The position numbers and the translations under genes are program-made. 64,000 nt of DNA from Carettochelys insculpta (taxonomy: Eukaryota; Chordata; Testudines; Carettochelyidae): NCBI RefSeq assembly GCF_033958435.1, contig NC_134137.1, positions 66,170,001-66,234,000 of the forward strand. Reading direction: 5' to 3'. How positions within the stretch are numbered: the first letter of the stretch is position 1; each line of letters starts with the position of its first letter. The notes beneath the pieces are model-generated. The model did no database searches and was not told where the DNA came from. It was given only the letters and a program-made list of their open reading frames with translations. Of this stretch, positions 21,647 to 56,654 are shown in pieces.

Positions 21647-22357
21647 GGCTACGTCTACACGTGAAGCCAACATCGAAATAGCTTATTTCGATGTAGCAAC
21701 ATCGAAATAGGCTATTTCGATGAATAACGTCTACGCGTCCTCCAGGGCTGGCAACGTCGATGTTCAACTTCGACGTTGTGCGGCACCACATCAAAATAGG
21801 CGCTGCGAGGGTACGTCTACACGCCAAAGTAGCACACATCGAAATAAGGGTGCCAGGCACAGCTGCAGACAAGGTCACAGGGTGGACTCAACAGCAAGCC
21901 GCTCCCTTAAAGGGCCCCTTCCAGACACAGTTGCACTAAACAACACAAGATACACAGAGCCGACAACTGGTTGCAGACCCTGTGCCTGCAGCATGGATCC
22001 CCAGCTGCCGCAGCAGCAGCCAGAAGCCCTGGGCTAAGGGCTGCTGCCCACGGTGACCATAGAGCCCCGCAGGGGCTGGAGAGAGAGCATCTCTCAACCC
22101 CCCAGCTGATGGCCGCCATGGAGGACCCGCCAATTTCGACGTTGCGGGACGCGGATCGTCTACACGGTCCCTACTTCGATGATGAACGTCGAAGTAGGGC
22201 GCTATTCCGATCCCCTCATGAGGTTAGCGACTTCGACGTCTCACCGCCTAACGTCGAAGTTAACTTCGAAATAGCGCTCGACGCGTGTAGCCACAACGGG
22301 CGCTATTTCGAAGTTAGTGCCGCTACTTCGAAGTAGCGTGCACATGTAGACACAGCT
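21647..22357 (+). mobile_element. 711-bp Harbinger-like MITE, TTCGAA family, copy 2
   Basis: Again exactly 711 bp, with ends GGCTACGTCTACACGTG and CATGTAGACACAGCT, flanked by TTA on both sides (21644-21646, 22358-22360), a canonical Harbinger TWA duplication. The core begins ATGGATCCCCAGCTGCCGCA after a Gln/Ala-coding stretch, and a 121-aa frame (21971-22336) corresponds residue by residue to that in copy 1. Opposite in orientation to copy 1. Confidence 0.87.
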
Positions 22358-25300
22358 TTAGGCTGTCTCACTTTCACCTTCCTTCATTGTTTGCCATTGC
22401 CTCCTGACACGTCACCTCCCACAAGAGCTGTTCTTTCTATTTAAAACTAAGCCCCACCCATAATCATGCAATATAACTCTCAAATGTCAGGATTTTTTTT
22501 TTAATTCTGACTTTTGAGAGTTCTATCAAAGATAATGAGTGATGCTTAATTTTACTTAGAAATTGCTGTTAGCCCTGGGCGGCTGGGACTCCCCTCTGTC
22601 AGATGGTGAAGTGGGAGAGGGGACTGCAGCCCCCCCCCAAGCCTGGGAAGGGTGATGAATCCTAAAAGGAGCAGGTATGAGGCTGGGAGAGTTGAACTAT
22701 GGCCTGGGGGGTTACTGGAGAGGTGGGGCTGAAGTGAGGAGCGTGGGAATAGAGGGGCTGTACTGATGGTGGGTTCTCTACAGATGGGGTGAATTCTGGA
22801 AGGGTGAAATGAGGGCAGTGGGGACTGAGAGAGTCAGGGAATAGAGCTGATGGGGTGGTGATGATGGGGCTGGGGGACAGAACTGATGGAAATCTGGTGG
22901 ACAAGATTAATTGCTGGACAGGAGACAGGCAGATGTTGGGTAAGAGCAAGTCCAGCAGGGGCCATATTGTTCTTTTTGAGTACACAGGGAAGAATGGGCA
23001 ACAGTATTTGTCATATGTACATACCATGGGCTGGATGGTGTGTGTCAAATCACGAGACAGGCCTAAAATCACATCATTTTTTTTTTTTTTTAAAAAAGAA
23101 GTCAGAATTTTTTGGGCCAGTCCCAAGGTTTTTGGCAGTCCAGCTCATGCTTTCTGATGTTTTGAAGCTGGCATTCCTATGACTTCCCCTTCACTTCCTT
23201 GTCAGGTCTCTGCTGCATAGACATCCCTTTAGCTTGACCGATTCTTCTCTCTCATTTCGCCCCCCTTTAGAGACGTTCCCTAGCCATGGCAGGGGTGGGA
23301 CAGGGAAGGTTTCCTGCCTGAGGCAGGCAGCCATTGAAGGCCCTGCTCTGGGGCTGTGTGACACTCAGGGGCAGTCCAGAGCAGTTTCCTTTGCTTCCCT
23401 GCCACACAGGAAGGTGCACAGGGGTTGCTCGTGGCACTACCAGGTGATCCTCTCTCTCCTGGCTTTCGTGGGGTTATTTTTAATGCCACAACCACCAGCT
23501 ATCACTGGGGGACGCATATCGGCTAACTTTAATTCAGACACCACACTATGGTTTCCTGACACACTCCTGCTCACAGAGGGGCTCTCACAAAAGCTTTCTC
23601 TAAGGCCATCAGCACGAGCACTCGGCATAAATAGACTAAGCCATTGCCTAGAGCCCCAAGCAGCTCAAGGGGGCTGCCTAGTAATTACTAGAATGTGAAG
23701 GGGTGGACAAAATATCCCTGTTCCGGGCCATCAGTGGCCTAGTACTGCCTCTGATGGTAATGTTAAGCACTTACTGACTGATTTCTGTATTAGAACTAAC
23801 CCTGCGCCAAACCCCATGGGCAGCCACGTTTCCACTTCAGCCACCAGAAAGCAAAGGCCATGCAGAAGGAATGTGAATCCCACATATTACAGGGAAGATC
23901 TGTTTAATCTCAGGCTTTCATCAGGGAATTTCTTAGAGCTGCTCAACGGCTCATCTTAAGAATTAAAAAATATCATGAATCAGGCCTTAGAGACTCAAAT
24001 GATTGGCTTAAATATCATGAGCTTTTCTATAAAAATAATGCATATATTTTTATATATACGTATATAAAAATAATATGTTTGGGGGGTCTTTTTATTTGCC
24101 TTCTGACTCTCGAGGTTTTAGGGTTCATGCTTTCTCTGGAAACACCGGGTTCAAAAACTTACTCTTTACAAAAACTCTTACAATAGTTTTTAGTGAGATT
24201 CTGACACAATATTCTTACTTCAGAAGCGTGGGCTTTAAGCAAAACAAAACATCATGAGACTGCTTATATCACCCTCTGTGGTAATATTAGGACTGCTCAC
24301 ACCATCTCAAGACTATATATTATGCCATTCATGCACTGAAATTGTTAAAATTGCATCTGTTAAAATAATGTTGAATATAATAAAGGGTGAATTAAAGAGT
24401 AGATAGGCCAAGAGTTCAAGCGCCCCACTGTTATTCAGTTTCACTTAAAGAAGAGGGCATAATTATTTTTCCTGATTTAAAATAAATTCAAATGTATTTG
24501 ATCATTAATCGCTACCCCTCCCTTCTCTCAAAAAGGTGTAGAAAAATCATCCAAAAGGGAAAAACCTCTACATTTTCCTATTGCAAATACAAATGCTGGA
24601 AAATGGAGTTGTTTCTCCATGGCTCTCTGAATTGAGCTATGGCTCAGTTGAGCCCTAGTCCATACACAGCAGGTCTCCACAAGGCCAAAACTGTATGGGG
24701 AAAAGGGGCTACTCACATCCTTTAGTCTCCACAGACCCAGCTCGTGGTTAAATTATGTGAGGTTGACTGCAGTTTAGATACTCTTAAGATGTGCCCCTTT
24801 CATGTACATTTTTTCCAGAGCAGTCAGCATTTAGACAGTTTACATGACTGTGTACTTATTCCCAGTATTTAACTTTTATTTTAAGTGATACAAACAATAT
24901 TATTAGACTTCAGATAAAGGGGAATGTGACTAGTGATCAGTTAAATCAATCTGACTAGCGCACTGGGTGCTCTTCTGTTGTTTCACTGCTGTGTCATTTT
25001 CCAGTTTTTCTTATTTTAAGTTTTACTTGAAAAGGGACATCAAGTAAATAAGTGATTCAATGGAAAGGTTTATGATTAAATTACCTCAATCGTATATTGT
25101 TATTGCAATGTTAGAATTACAATAGAACTGAAGGCAAAAAATAAGGGGACAGATCCTCAGCACATGTTGCTACCATATATAGCTAGGATGTTTCATGCCA
25201 GCTGAGGTCCTGCCCCATGAACCAGCAGGAAGAACATTTATAATATCCAATAAAGAAACAATTTTAGTTTTACAGAAGTAACACAGCAGGGTAGATTTTA

Positions 25301-25517
25301 AATCATTTGTCATCATTTCCTTTGCGTTTCAGCCCTTGATGATCAAAAACGGGCCATGAGGATTATGTATTGATCTAGGCTCTTATATGAAGACCAAGAA
25401 TATTTTGAATATTGTCCTTTGTCTTTATCAGCTGTTTAATGTGGGAATCAAATTAGACCAAGTGAAAACAAGATATTTTTATGCTGTGTTATTATAACGC
25501 TATCCTTTTTTTCTAGA

Positions 25518-48626
<23,109 letters not shown>

Positions 48627-50780
48627 TATGTAGTACAGTACAATAGAATGCACAGCAATTTAGAACATGTGGTATCCTTTATACATAGCAGGTGGTTGCT
48701 GGAAATAATCCCTTGAACTTTGGACTAAGGATGAATGATTTTTCCCCCTTCTGCTTTGTGCTCCAGAATAGTTTATGTTCAGTTCCAACCTTTAATGGCC
48801 TAAAGCAAAGTTCTCTTGTTCATGTGGCCAATAACCTCTCAGGAAGGAATTTATTACAATTCCCAAGCTGCTTCCAAAAGCATCTACTAACATTTGCAAA
48901 TCCCTTCAGGCCATATAAATATGGTATGTTCCATTTCGTTTGGTTAGATTTTTTTTTTTTTTAGATCAAATTCTGCCTTGTTTTTTGCTCTGGGAAATAC
49001 ATGAGGCGGGTAATTGCATTTAATGAGATACAGAAGCTTCAAGGCCCAGTTCTAATCAGTGCAGTGTACTAAGTAACTTAGAGCTCTCTAATTGTATTTT
49101 GCCACGTGGAAGAGTCAGCCTCCTAAAACACAGTCTCTCCCAGAGCTCCCTGTGAGTTGTGCAGCATTACACTACTCCGTACTCAGAGCTGTGACTAAGT
49201 GCTACAGCCTATCTCTATGGAGGCTAAAGCTAAGGGTAAAATAATTCTACTCAATTAAGATCACGCTCTAGAGACCAGTTTTGTGTGAAACACACAGACA
49301 CATGTTTTCTGGGGTTAAAAGGGATGCAAGGAATTTAAAGAGTAAAATGGTAGTTTAGAAAGACAAGGTGGTGCAGATTCCTCCGTTCTCCTGAAGCGGT
49401 TCCTATATTAGTGCTCTAAGACTATTCCTATTAGTACCAAAGGCAAAACTCCTCTTGAATTCAGGTGGACTAGGATCAGAGCCTTATGGTGCACTCTTGA
49501 TTCATATCCCAATGACATAAGGGGGAGGCAGTGTTGCATGATGGCATTTTCTCTGGCAAACAAACAAACCAACCCAAAAAAACTAACCAAATATCATTTA
49601 AAACTGTAATTTTTTAAATGTCAGCTTGATGCAAACTTTCTTTTTATTGCTCTGGACAAGTTCAGCACAATTTTACCAAGTTTTCTCAGTTCACTTTTTT
49701 CCTGGTTGTACTAGGGTTTTATTTTTACAAGAATTGACTATTTGTTTGTCTTGTACTTCTTCAATTAACTTTCTGTGCTTAAACACAGCATACACAGCAT
49801 CTTACTTGCAAGACTTAAGTCAGGCAATTTTCCCAGCACTTTGGGGGAAAAAATGAACACCAAATGGCCATTTATTTAAAACTTCAGTTAGAACCTTTAG
49901 CAAATAACCAGTTTTTCTGCACAATAATATTTCTTTGCAATTTGTATTGCTTTGTACTTTGCATTTCTGGAATTTGTGTTCACTGTTTATTTTTATGGTT
50001 TAGATGACATTTCATTCTTGAGCCAATCAATATTCAGATTTATTCCAGAAAGTATTTTATATTGTATTTGAATAGTCATTGTTTTATGTAATTTATATTC
50101 ACCTTTAAATATGGGGATGTAGTTGAGCAAGTTGAATAGTTATGTATTTTACATAGTTTTTTCTTATTAAACTGCCTAGATATTATCAGTTTTAGGGTAA
50201 AATTGCAGGCATTATTACTGTTTTAATTAGTATGTTAGTCTTAATAAGAAAGTTCATATAAATGTCTATGTACTTTAAAGAGCATGTTTTCTTCATGTAA
50301 ACTGGTGTGTGCCTATCAGAATGAATCTCAAAGGGTCACTGTCACTTGTTTAGTTCTCAATACTTCCACATAAGACATATCTTAAACGCATCAACCTAGA
50401 AATGTAAAGTTCTTTATCCTACTGCAGTTGCCTGAGGTGAATAATTTGCAGAGTTAAAAATCACACTTTATGATTTGTAAAAGAAGACAAAGAAATATTA
50501 CTTAAAAGCAACACTATGTAGCCCAGAATCCCCTGAGGTGGGGTGTCTCCAGTATAAGTTATTGTTCCCTTACTAGCCCAGGGAATTGGTATTCTCCTTT
50601 CTGTGATGGCAGTGGCTTTGCTGGTCACCAGAGTTCTCTCTGTCACTGGAAGTTGACCAGCTTGTTCCCTTGTCAGGCATACCCGCAGCTGAGTGGAGTT
50701 CTCTGTTTTTAACTCCTTCTCCAGTACTTGCATCATGTGCAGATGGAGAAGAGCATGGTGAGATCACGCTAAGCTAAAAC
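48627..50780 (+). other. CCDC122: CCDC122 3'UTR and downstream flank
   Basis: A/T-rich non-coding sequence with no convincing reading frame. A possible polyadenylation signal ATTAAA lies at 50166-50171; no canonical AATAAA was seen closer to the stop. No dispersed repeat was recognised over most of this stretch, consistent with a UTR followed by unique flank. Confidence 0.4.
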
Positions 50781-51760
50781 AGCTCCTTAACCCCTTGTAT
50801 TCTGCTGTCGTGTCTGTATACCTCATCACAGCATACAGTCTTGATCTGAGGACATGAAAAGATGGAGAATCCATTTCTTCCCTTGGCAGCTTGTTCCAAG
50901 GGTTAATCATACTCACTGTTACATTTTTAAAATTTATTTCTAATTTGAATTTGTCTGGTTTCAACTACCAGCTCCTGGTGCTCGCTATGAATTTCCTCAT
51001 TAGATCTAAGAACCTGATAGTACCTAGTATTTTCTCCTCATGAAGGTGGAAGGACTGTGCTCCAGTCACTTTTAACTCTTCTTATTTCATAAAATGAACA
51101 GATTGATCTCTTCAAGCCACTCATCATCAGATGATTTCTCCAGCAATTTTAAGGCTCATTTCTGCCAGCTTTTCAACATTCTTTTACAAATGTGTGCATC
51201 AGGACTGGACACAGTATGCCATTGTCAGTCTCACCAGTGCTATATGCAGAAGAAAATCACCTGCCTACTCTTAACTCACTACTTTTTACAGCCAATGACT
51301 GCACTATCTATCTTAACCATAGCCTCTCACTGGAAGCTCAAGCTCAGTTGGTTCTCCATTATGATTCCTAAATCCATTTCAGACACAGTTTCCAGGATAA
51401 CACCGCTGGCATTCTTTGACAGATGTCTGACCGTCACAATTACAGTATTAAAATGTGTTTTGGTTTGACTGGGCCCAGCTTACCATGCTATCCAGATCAC
51501 TGCATTGCTGCTTTGTTCCCTTCACTATTTACCCCTCTGTCAACCTGTGAGGCATCAGCGATGTTATGAGTCGTGATTTCTTATTGCTATCCAATCCATT
51601 GATTAAAATCTCATTGGGCTTCGTACTCATCCCCGTGAACCTCCACTGGAAAACCCTCTATCTGAGCGTCACTTCTGACAGTTAGCCAGGTCTCAGTCCA
51701 TTTACTGCTTTATCCATACTGCACGGTGCTATTTTTTCAAAATTAGAATGTTGTACAGTT
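50781..51760 (-). mobile_element. Old degraded CR1 LINE
   Basis: Minus-strand translation gives NPWNKLPREEMDSPSFHVL, the CR1 ORF2 C-terminal signature, and plus-strand phrases such as GGGTTAATCATACTCACTG continue the CR1 pattern to about 51760 (ATCCAGATCACTGCATTG, TGAGGCATCAGCGATG). Many stops; clearly older than the copy at 43343. Confidence 0.7.
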
Positions 51761-52407
51761 ATAGTTTTTCCCAGGGGTTGTCTTTCCTTTAGCAAACAGA
51801 CATGTACAATTCAGAATGATGGTGAATAAACAGAAATAATCCAGTGCACATACATGCCCACTTTTACATTCTGTTCTTTCTAGCCATTGCACCATTTAAT
51901 AGTGACTCGTATATGGTAGACATTAAGTTTATGTAGTAAGTGTGATAAAGAAGGCAACTTTCTGCAATATCTTTGGAAAATCGTGTGCTATTAAGCATTG
52001 TGGCAGGTCGGGACTGTAAACACCCCAGGTGGTGTGGGAGGAGGGTTACCACAGCTGCACCAGGAAATGAAAACAGGAGGGGATCGTCAAGGAAAATTAC
52101 TCAGGCTATAACACCTACAGGGAGGCTCTACCTCCTGGGAAGTGATGCATCTTGTGTTGGTTCAAACAGGATTCTCCAGAGACTAAGAGACAAAGGAAGG
52201 GCTTTTGCATAAATAGCAGAAGCTTCAAAATGATTAAGGGTATTTATTCTGATTACTGATCTGGGGACTGATATGAATGTGTCACCCTGGGGAAAACCCA
52301 GCTGTGGGACTGGAAGAACTGACATTTCCCAGAGCCCTATGTTGGAGATGGAGATCGCTTTCAGCATGCATGCAGGTTCTTTGAGCATAACAATATGCTT
52401 TCTCTGT

Positions 52408-52851
52408 GGCTAGGTCTACACTAGAGTGTTTTGTCGACAACACTGGCGTTTTGTGGACAAACCCCAGGGTGCGTCCGCATTCCCAAGGAGTTCTATCAAC
52501 AGTAAATCAACAGAATGTGGTGCTTCTGTTGACAGCATTCCACCAATCCCCCATGAGGCAGAACACCTCTGTCAACAGATTCTGCAGACAGAAAGTCAGT
52601 CTGGATGTTCTGGGGGGCCCTGTGTCGACAGACAGAGCTTCCGGGACAATTGGCAGCCCTGTCTGCTGTGCTTCTGTTTGGCTGTTTTGTCAAGAAAGTG
52701 GCCAGCCAGTCCAGCCACTCTCTGTTGATGGAGTGGATCGCTCTTTCGATCCCCTTTGCAGTTGGGCCATGATCCGTCGACAAAAGTTTTGTCGGCAGAT
52801 ATCGTCCAACAGAAACTTCTGTCAACAGATAGCCGTAGTGTAGGCATGACC
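52408..52851. mobile_element. Harbinger-like MITE, GTCGACA-word family, copy 1
   Basis: A 444-bp element, ends GGCTAGGTCTACACTAG and CGTAGTGTAGGCATGACC, between TGT triplets (52405-52407, 52852-52854). TTTTGTCGACAA, TGTTGACAG, CTGTCAACAG and CCGTCGACAAAAG words fill both arms. Internal frames up to 145 aa are translations of these words. Confidence 0.8.
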
Positions 52852-53499
52852 TGTAAGTAGGAATGAAAGGTGCTTGCTTAAAAGGTACCAAGTAGAAATG
52901 TGTACTGCTGGCAACATGGTAGCCTTAGCCCTCAGAGAAAGCAAAGGGCAAGTGCTGGTCTCTTAGGCAGAGTAACTTGCTGGCAACATTATAGTGTGGA
53001 TCAGGGAGTAGCTGTGCAGCATTAAAACCCTAGTAAGAGGGGTCTCTGCCCAAGAGATGCCAGTCTATGCTCAGGAGAGGTGACAGCTGGGAGCTGGAGA
53101 CCCATCACTGGGGGCCTTTGAGAGCTTGCAGGGGGAGAAATACAGATCAAACTACCTTGAAACAGTGACACTATATATTCATTTTTTCACCTCTCTGTCC
53201 CAGAGGAACATCCCAATTTAAGCCTCCTATGCTAAAGGACTTGCATTGGGGCTAAGGACAAGAGACAAATTAAGTCTAAATGAGATCCCACTTATCAGGA
53301 AGGAGGACTTGCCCTTGTGTTTGGTAAGTCTCCAGGCAGCCAGTGAGTACAACTGAGCCATCTTGAATGAGCACTCCTCCAGACTGGCCAAGGCAGTCAT
53401 CAGCCCAACGGCATCAGCTGATTGCTGGCTGTTCAACATACACTCCTGCAATTGCAATCACACCTGCTCTAGCCTGCTTCTCTAATGGCTCCCAGACTC

Positions 53500-54060
53500 T
53501 AGCTGTGACTCCTGGCTTTGGTTCCTTACTCTGGCTCTGACCCCTTAGCTCTGGTTGCTAGCATCCTGGCCTTTGGCTACAACTCCCAACACGGACTCCA
53601 ACCACCAGGCCCAATGCCCAAGTTCCAATTTGCTGCACAAATCAGGAAAAAAGAGCTGCTGGAATAAACACTTCCAGGACTGGCCTTCAGGAAAATAAAG
53701 CTCCCAGCTTCCCTGTTCATGGCACACACCCCCGCCCCCCACCCTTCACCTGGTCCCCAGGGCCTCCCAAACCCCTGCACTTCCATCCTGTGTCCCCTTT
53801 GCCATTAACCCCTGAATTGTGCCTTCTTTATCTATAATCACTGCACAATGCTGCCTTCTCCTCCCAACCCCTGTACTTCCCTCCTGTCCTGTACTGCCAG
53901 TGTGCCCTCCACACCATCTACTGCCAAGTACCTCCCAACATTTATACCCAGCAACCCCAATGCCCAGTGGCCCCTCACCCAGAGTTCAACACCACAGAGC
54001 CCTATTCCTAGTGCCCTTCCACCAACACCTCCCCCCGCACACACACAGACAACTGCCCCA
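53500..54060. other. C/T-rich non-coding sequence
   Basis: Low-complexity pyrimidine-rich stretch with repeated CCC-TG(T/C) phrases; open frames on both strands are compositional. Confidence 0.4.
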
Positions 54061-54802
54061 CACCCCATATTCCTAAGGGAATTTGTCACCAAAAATTAAA
54101 AATTCTGTGCACAACATTTAAAAATTCTGCAAAACTCTGCAAATTATATTTGGAACTGAATAAATATGGAGGTTCCAGCAAGGCAATTTAAAGCATCAGC
54201 CACTGGTTGCATGGAGGAGGGAGATCTCCCTGCAGCCTTACCTCTGCCTTCCGCTGCTAGGATAGGGGCTTGACAGTGAGCTTCCTCTTTGTGCGTGGCT
54301 ACAGGCCACTGGGAAGCGTTTTACATGATGGCTGGGATGTGAGCCATGAACCGGAATCTATCTGAATGATACAAAAGAAATAGCTGATACCAATGGCTGA
54401 GTCGAGCCCTCATCCAGGCCCTTGTCTTCCAGTCTGTGGGCCATCACCTCCCAAGTGGCCTTTTGTTCTCCTTAAAATAGAGTATTTCCATCTAATCCTG
54501 CAAAGTAAAGAGGTTTTTGGGTTGTTCAGCTTAATAAAAAAGGAACCAATTCTTGAATTGCACATGTTCTCCTTAAGAAGTTCAGTCCCTTTCCAGCCTC
54601 ACCCATCTACTGTTTCTGTCCCCTACCCTTGCTGCCAGTTTCTCCCTTTTCCCTATAAATAGAAGATTGGAAACTTCCCCAGTTATGCCATCCCAGTCTT
54701 TGTCTTTTTTTTGGTGTTATTTCATCCTCTCCTACTCCCACTCGCACTCCAGCTACCACATACTACAGCTGTCTTTTCCACACTGGTATTTCATTATTAG
54801 TA

Positions 54803-55203
54803 GTAGGCATCCTTCAGTCTGCATAGACTATGGATCGCACCCTTTATAGTCTCAATTGAGGACTTCATTTACAGCGTCTACTGTGACTATGAAGACCCAC
54901 ATGAGAGTGACAGTCCTTGCTGCATCTCTTGCAGATGTGGTGGGTGTCTGGCAAGTCCTTATTGTGCTTTCTGTGCGCTCACTTCTCCTCCGCTAGCTGT
55001 CTGATCCTCAGCTGTCTCGCCCTTCTGAAGGCGCTTGTGTAACCCCTGCCTCCATCTGCTGCGGTCGTCTGCTAGTTCCTCCCGGTTGTCCAGCTCAATG
55101 TCTACCTCTCTGAGGTCTCTCTTGCAGACATCTTTGTAGCGCAACTGGGGGCGTCTGGGAGGTCTTTTGCCAGAGGCTAGATCACCATACAGGATGTCTT
55201 TTG
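54803..55203 (-). mobile_element. LINE 3' fragment, same family as 38276
   Basis: About 400 bp nearly identical by eye to 38283-38690: GGCATCCTTCAGTCTGCATA at the 3' end and, on the minus strand, YKDVCKRDLREVDIELDN and SRWRQGLHK. Strongly 5'-truncated. Confidence 0.85.
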
Positions 55204-55759
55204 GTTAGTTACCATGGGTCAGCCAACAACTGATAAAAAAATACCTCGTTGCCTAGGAAGAGCAAGGTTTAGGCATTTGCTATGAAGCAGCTACACACGT
55301 GGCTAGTCACTGTCCTACTGTATTTTGTTCTATATAGGTTCTTGTAATAGGTTCATTACCCCAGTATCTGAGCATCCTCCATTAAGCAACTGTTACTTCT
55401 GGTGGAATTTTGCACCACTGCCCATGCGTAGAATTCATATCTCCCATAGATTACTTTGCTTCTCCACAGAAATATGACTTGTTGGCAGGGAAGCAAAGGC
55501 AAACTGAAATAGAAACCATACATCAGTCCCTAGCTGTGCAGGTACAATGTTTTGGGCATCCAGAGTAGCCAGCAGAGAGGTAAACCACTTTGGGGTCGGG
55601 GATACCCCAGCCAGTGGCTACAAGCCTCAGCCAGGATCAGATGCTAGTCCTGGTAGGACTTCCTCTTCCCCTGCAAGGAATGCCTGGAGCTGTGTCAAAC
55701 CCACCCTCAGAAGCTTCCCCCAGCTGCAGAAGTTCAGTATCCTCCCCTGCTTCCTCCTG

Positions 55760-56350
55760 CCATCACTCCTCAGCTGTGGAGGTAGGAGTCCATGGGGAGC
55801 GGCTTCTCTGTCCATCCAACCCTGTGCATCCAGAGCTCCTGCACCCAGATTCCCTTGCCAAGACTCACCTGGCATATCCAGAACCACCCTAGCTCTCCAA
55901 ATGCAAACTCCGCTCCACTGCACTTCAGTTGCTTCATCTGGAGCCCCTCTGAATTCAGACCCGCTGCCTATGGCCTCACACTTTTGCACCCAGACCTCCC
56001 CTACTGTGCTCGCTGCACTCAAAACCCCACCTGAGTGCACCACTTCTTGCACCACTCTGAGCCCACACATGTAGACCCTCATGTCATTGATTGCCAATTG
56101 GCTGCACCCAGGCCCTTGCCCCATCAAACCCCACTCCCACAGCACCCAGATTCCTCAGCTGTGCTCCAACAGCCTTTCTCTAGAAGCCCCTGGAAACTGC
56201 CATTGCAACCATGCTTGGAACCCACACGATAACCTTTGTGTTTCCAGATCCCTCCACTCCTAACCCCCACACAGAGAATCCTCTCGCCATACTTCTGGAT
56301 TCCCCCGCTCACTGAACTTCTCCATACTTGGACTGGCCTGAGGGAAGCTA
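55760..56350. repeat. Degenerate C-rich minisatellite
   Basis: Loose units of about 35-45 bp built on GCACCCAGATTCC(C/T), e.g. near 55830-55850, 55985-56000 and 56140-56155. Open frames on both strands (175 and 172 aa) come from the repeats and are not called. Confidence 0.5.
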
Positions 56351-56654
56351 TTAGTGCTACACTTGGTGCACCTAACACAGAGGGACATGGACCCAGTGTG
56401 TTTCTGGGGCTGGCCCAGACTTTGTGCTCTCAGGGTCTGGTGCAGCCTCACCACTGAGTGCCTGTCCTAGGGCAGAGAATGCTGCAGAGTGATATTCCAC
56501 CTTCATGCAGCAAGTGGCCTGTGCCCCCTAATATCATGCAGGATCCCCTCTGCATTTATTTATTAGAAAATAAAACTGACAGAACTTTGCAGAATTTTTA
56601 ATTTTTTTGGTGCAGAATTTTTAATTTTTTGGTGCAAAACATCCTCAGGAGTAA

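Larger units (their letters stand above)
16811..25516 (+). other. CCDC122: CCDC122 5' intron/upstream region (inferred)
   Basis: Between the candidate promoter and the first coding exon. It holds the (AAAC)n run, a MITE at 20739-21007, a purine-rich tract near 21431-21462, the inverted 711-bp MITE at 21647-22357 and otherwise unique-looking A/T-rich DNA. No 5'UTR exon could be located with confidence. The ~100-150 aa open frames at 19138-19452, 19554-19874, 22662-23126 and 23234-23698 have no recognisable domains. Confidence 0.5.
54065..56650. repeat. Repeat-rich block bounded by inverted AATTTTTAA repeats
   Basis: The left edge has ACCAAAAATTAAAAATTCTG and a second CATTTAAAAATTCTGC (54087-54136). 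The right edge has the complement in tandem: GCAGAATTTTTAATTTTTT then GTGCAGAATTTTTAATTTTT (56590-56632), ending CCTCAGGAG. A LINE 3' fragment is at 54803-55203 and a degenerate tandem array at 55760-56350. Confidence 0.5.

Noticed and set aside
22662..23698. Two 154-aa frames on opposite strands
   Set aside because: No homology, no splice linkage to CCDC122, and biased composition; treated as chance open frames.
52406..52891. Frames up to 145 aa on both strands
   Set aside because: Produced by GTCGACA-type words inside a MITE with a TGT target duplication.
55547..56145. 175-aa and 172-aa frames on opposite strands
   Set aside because: Both lie in a degenerate C-rich tandem repeat, which opens frames on both strands without selection.
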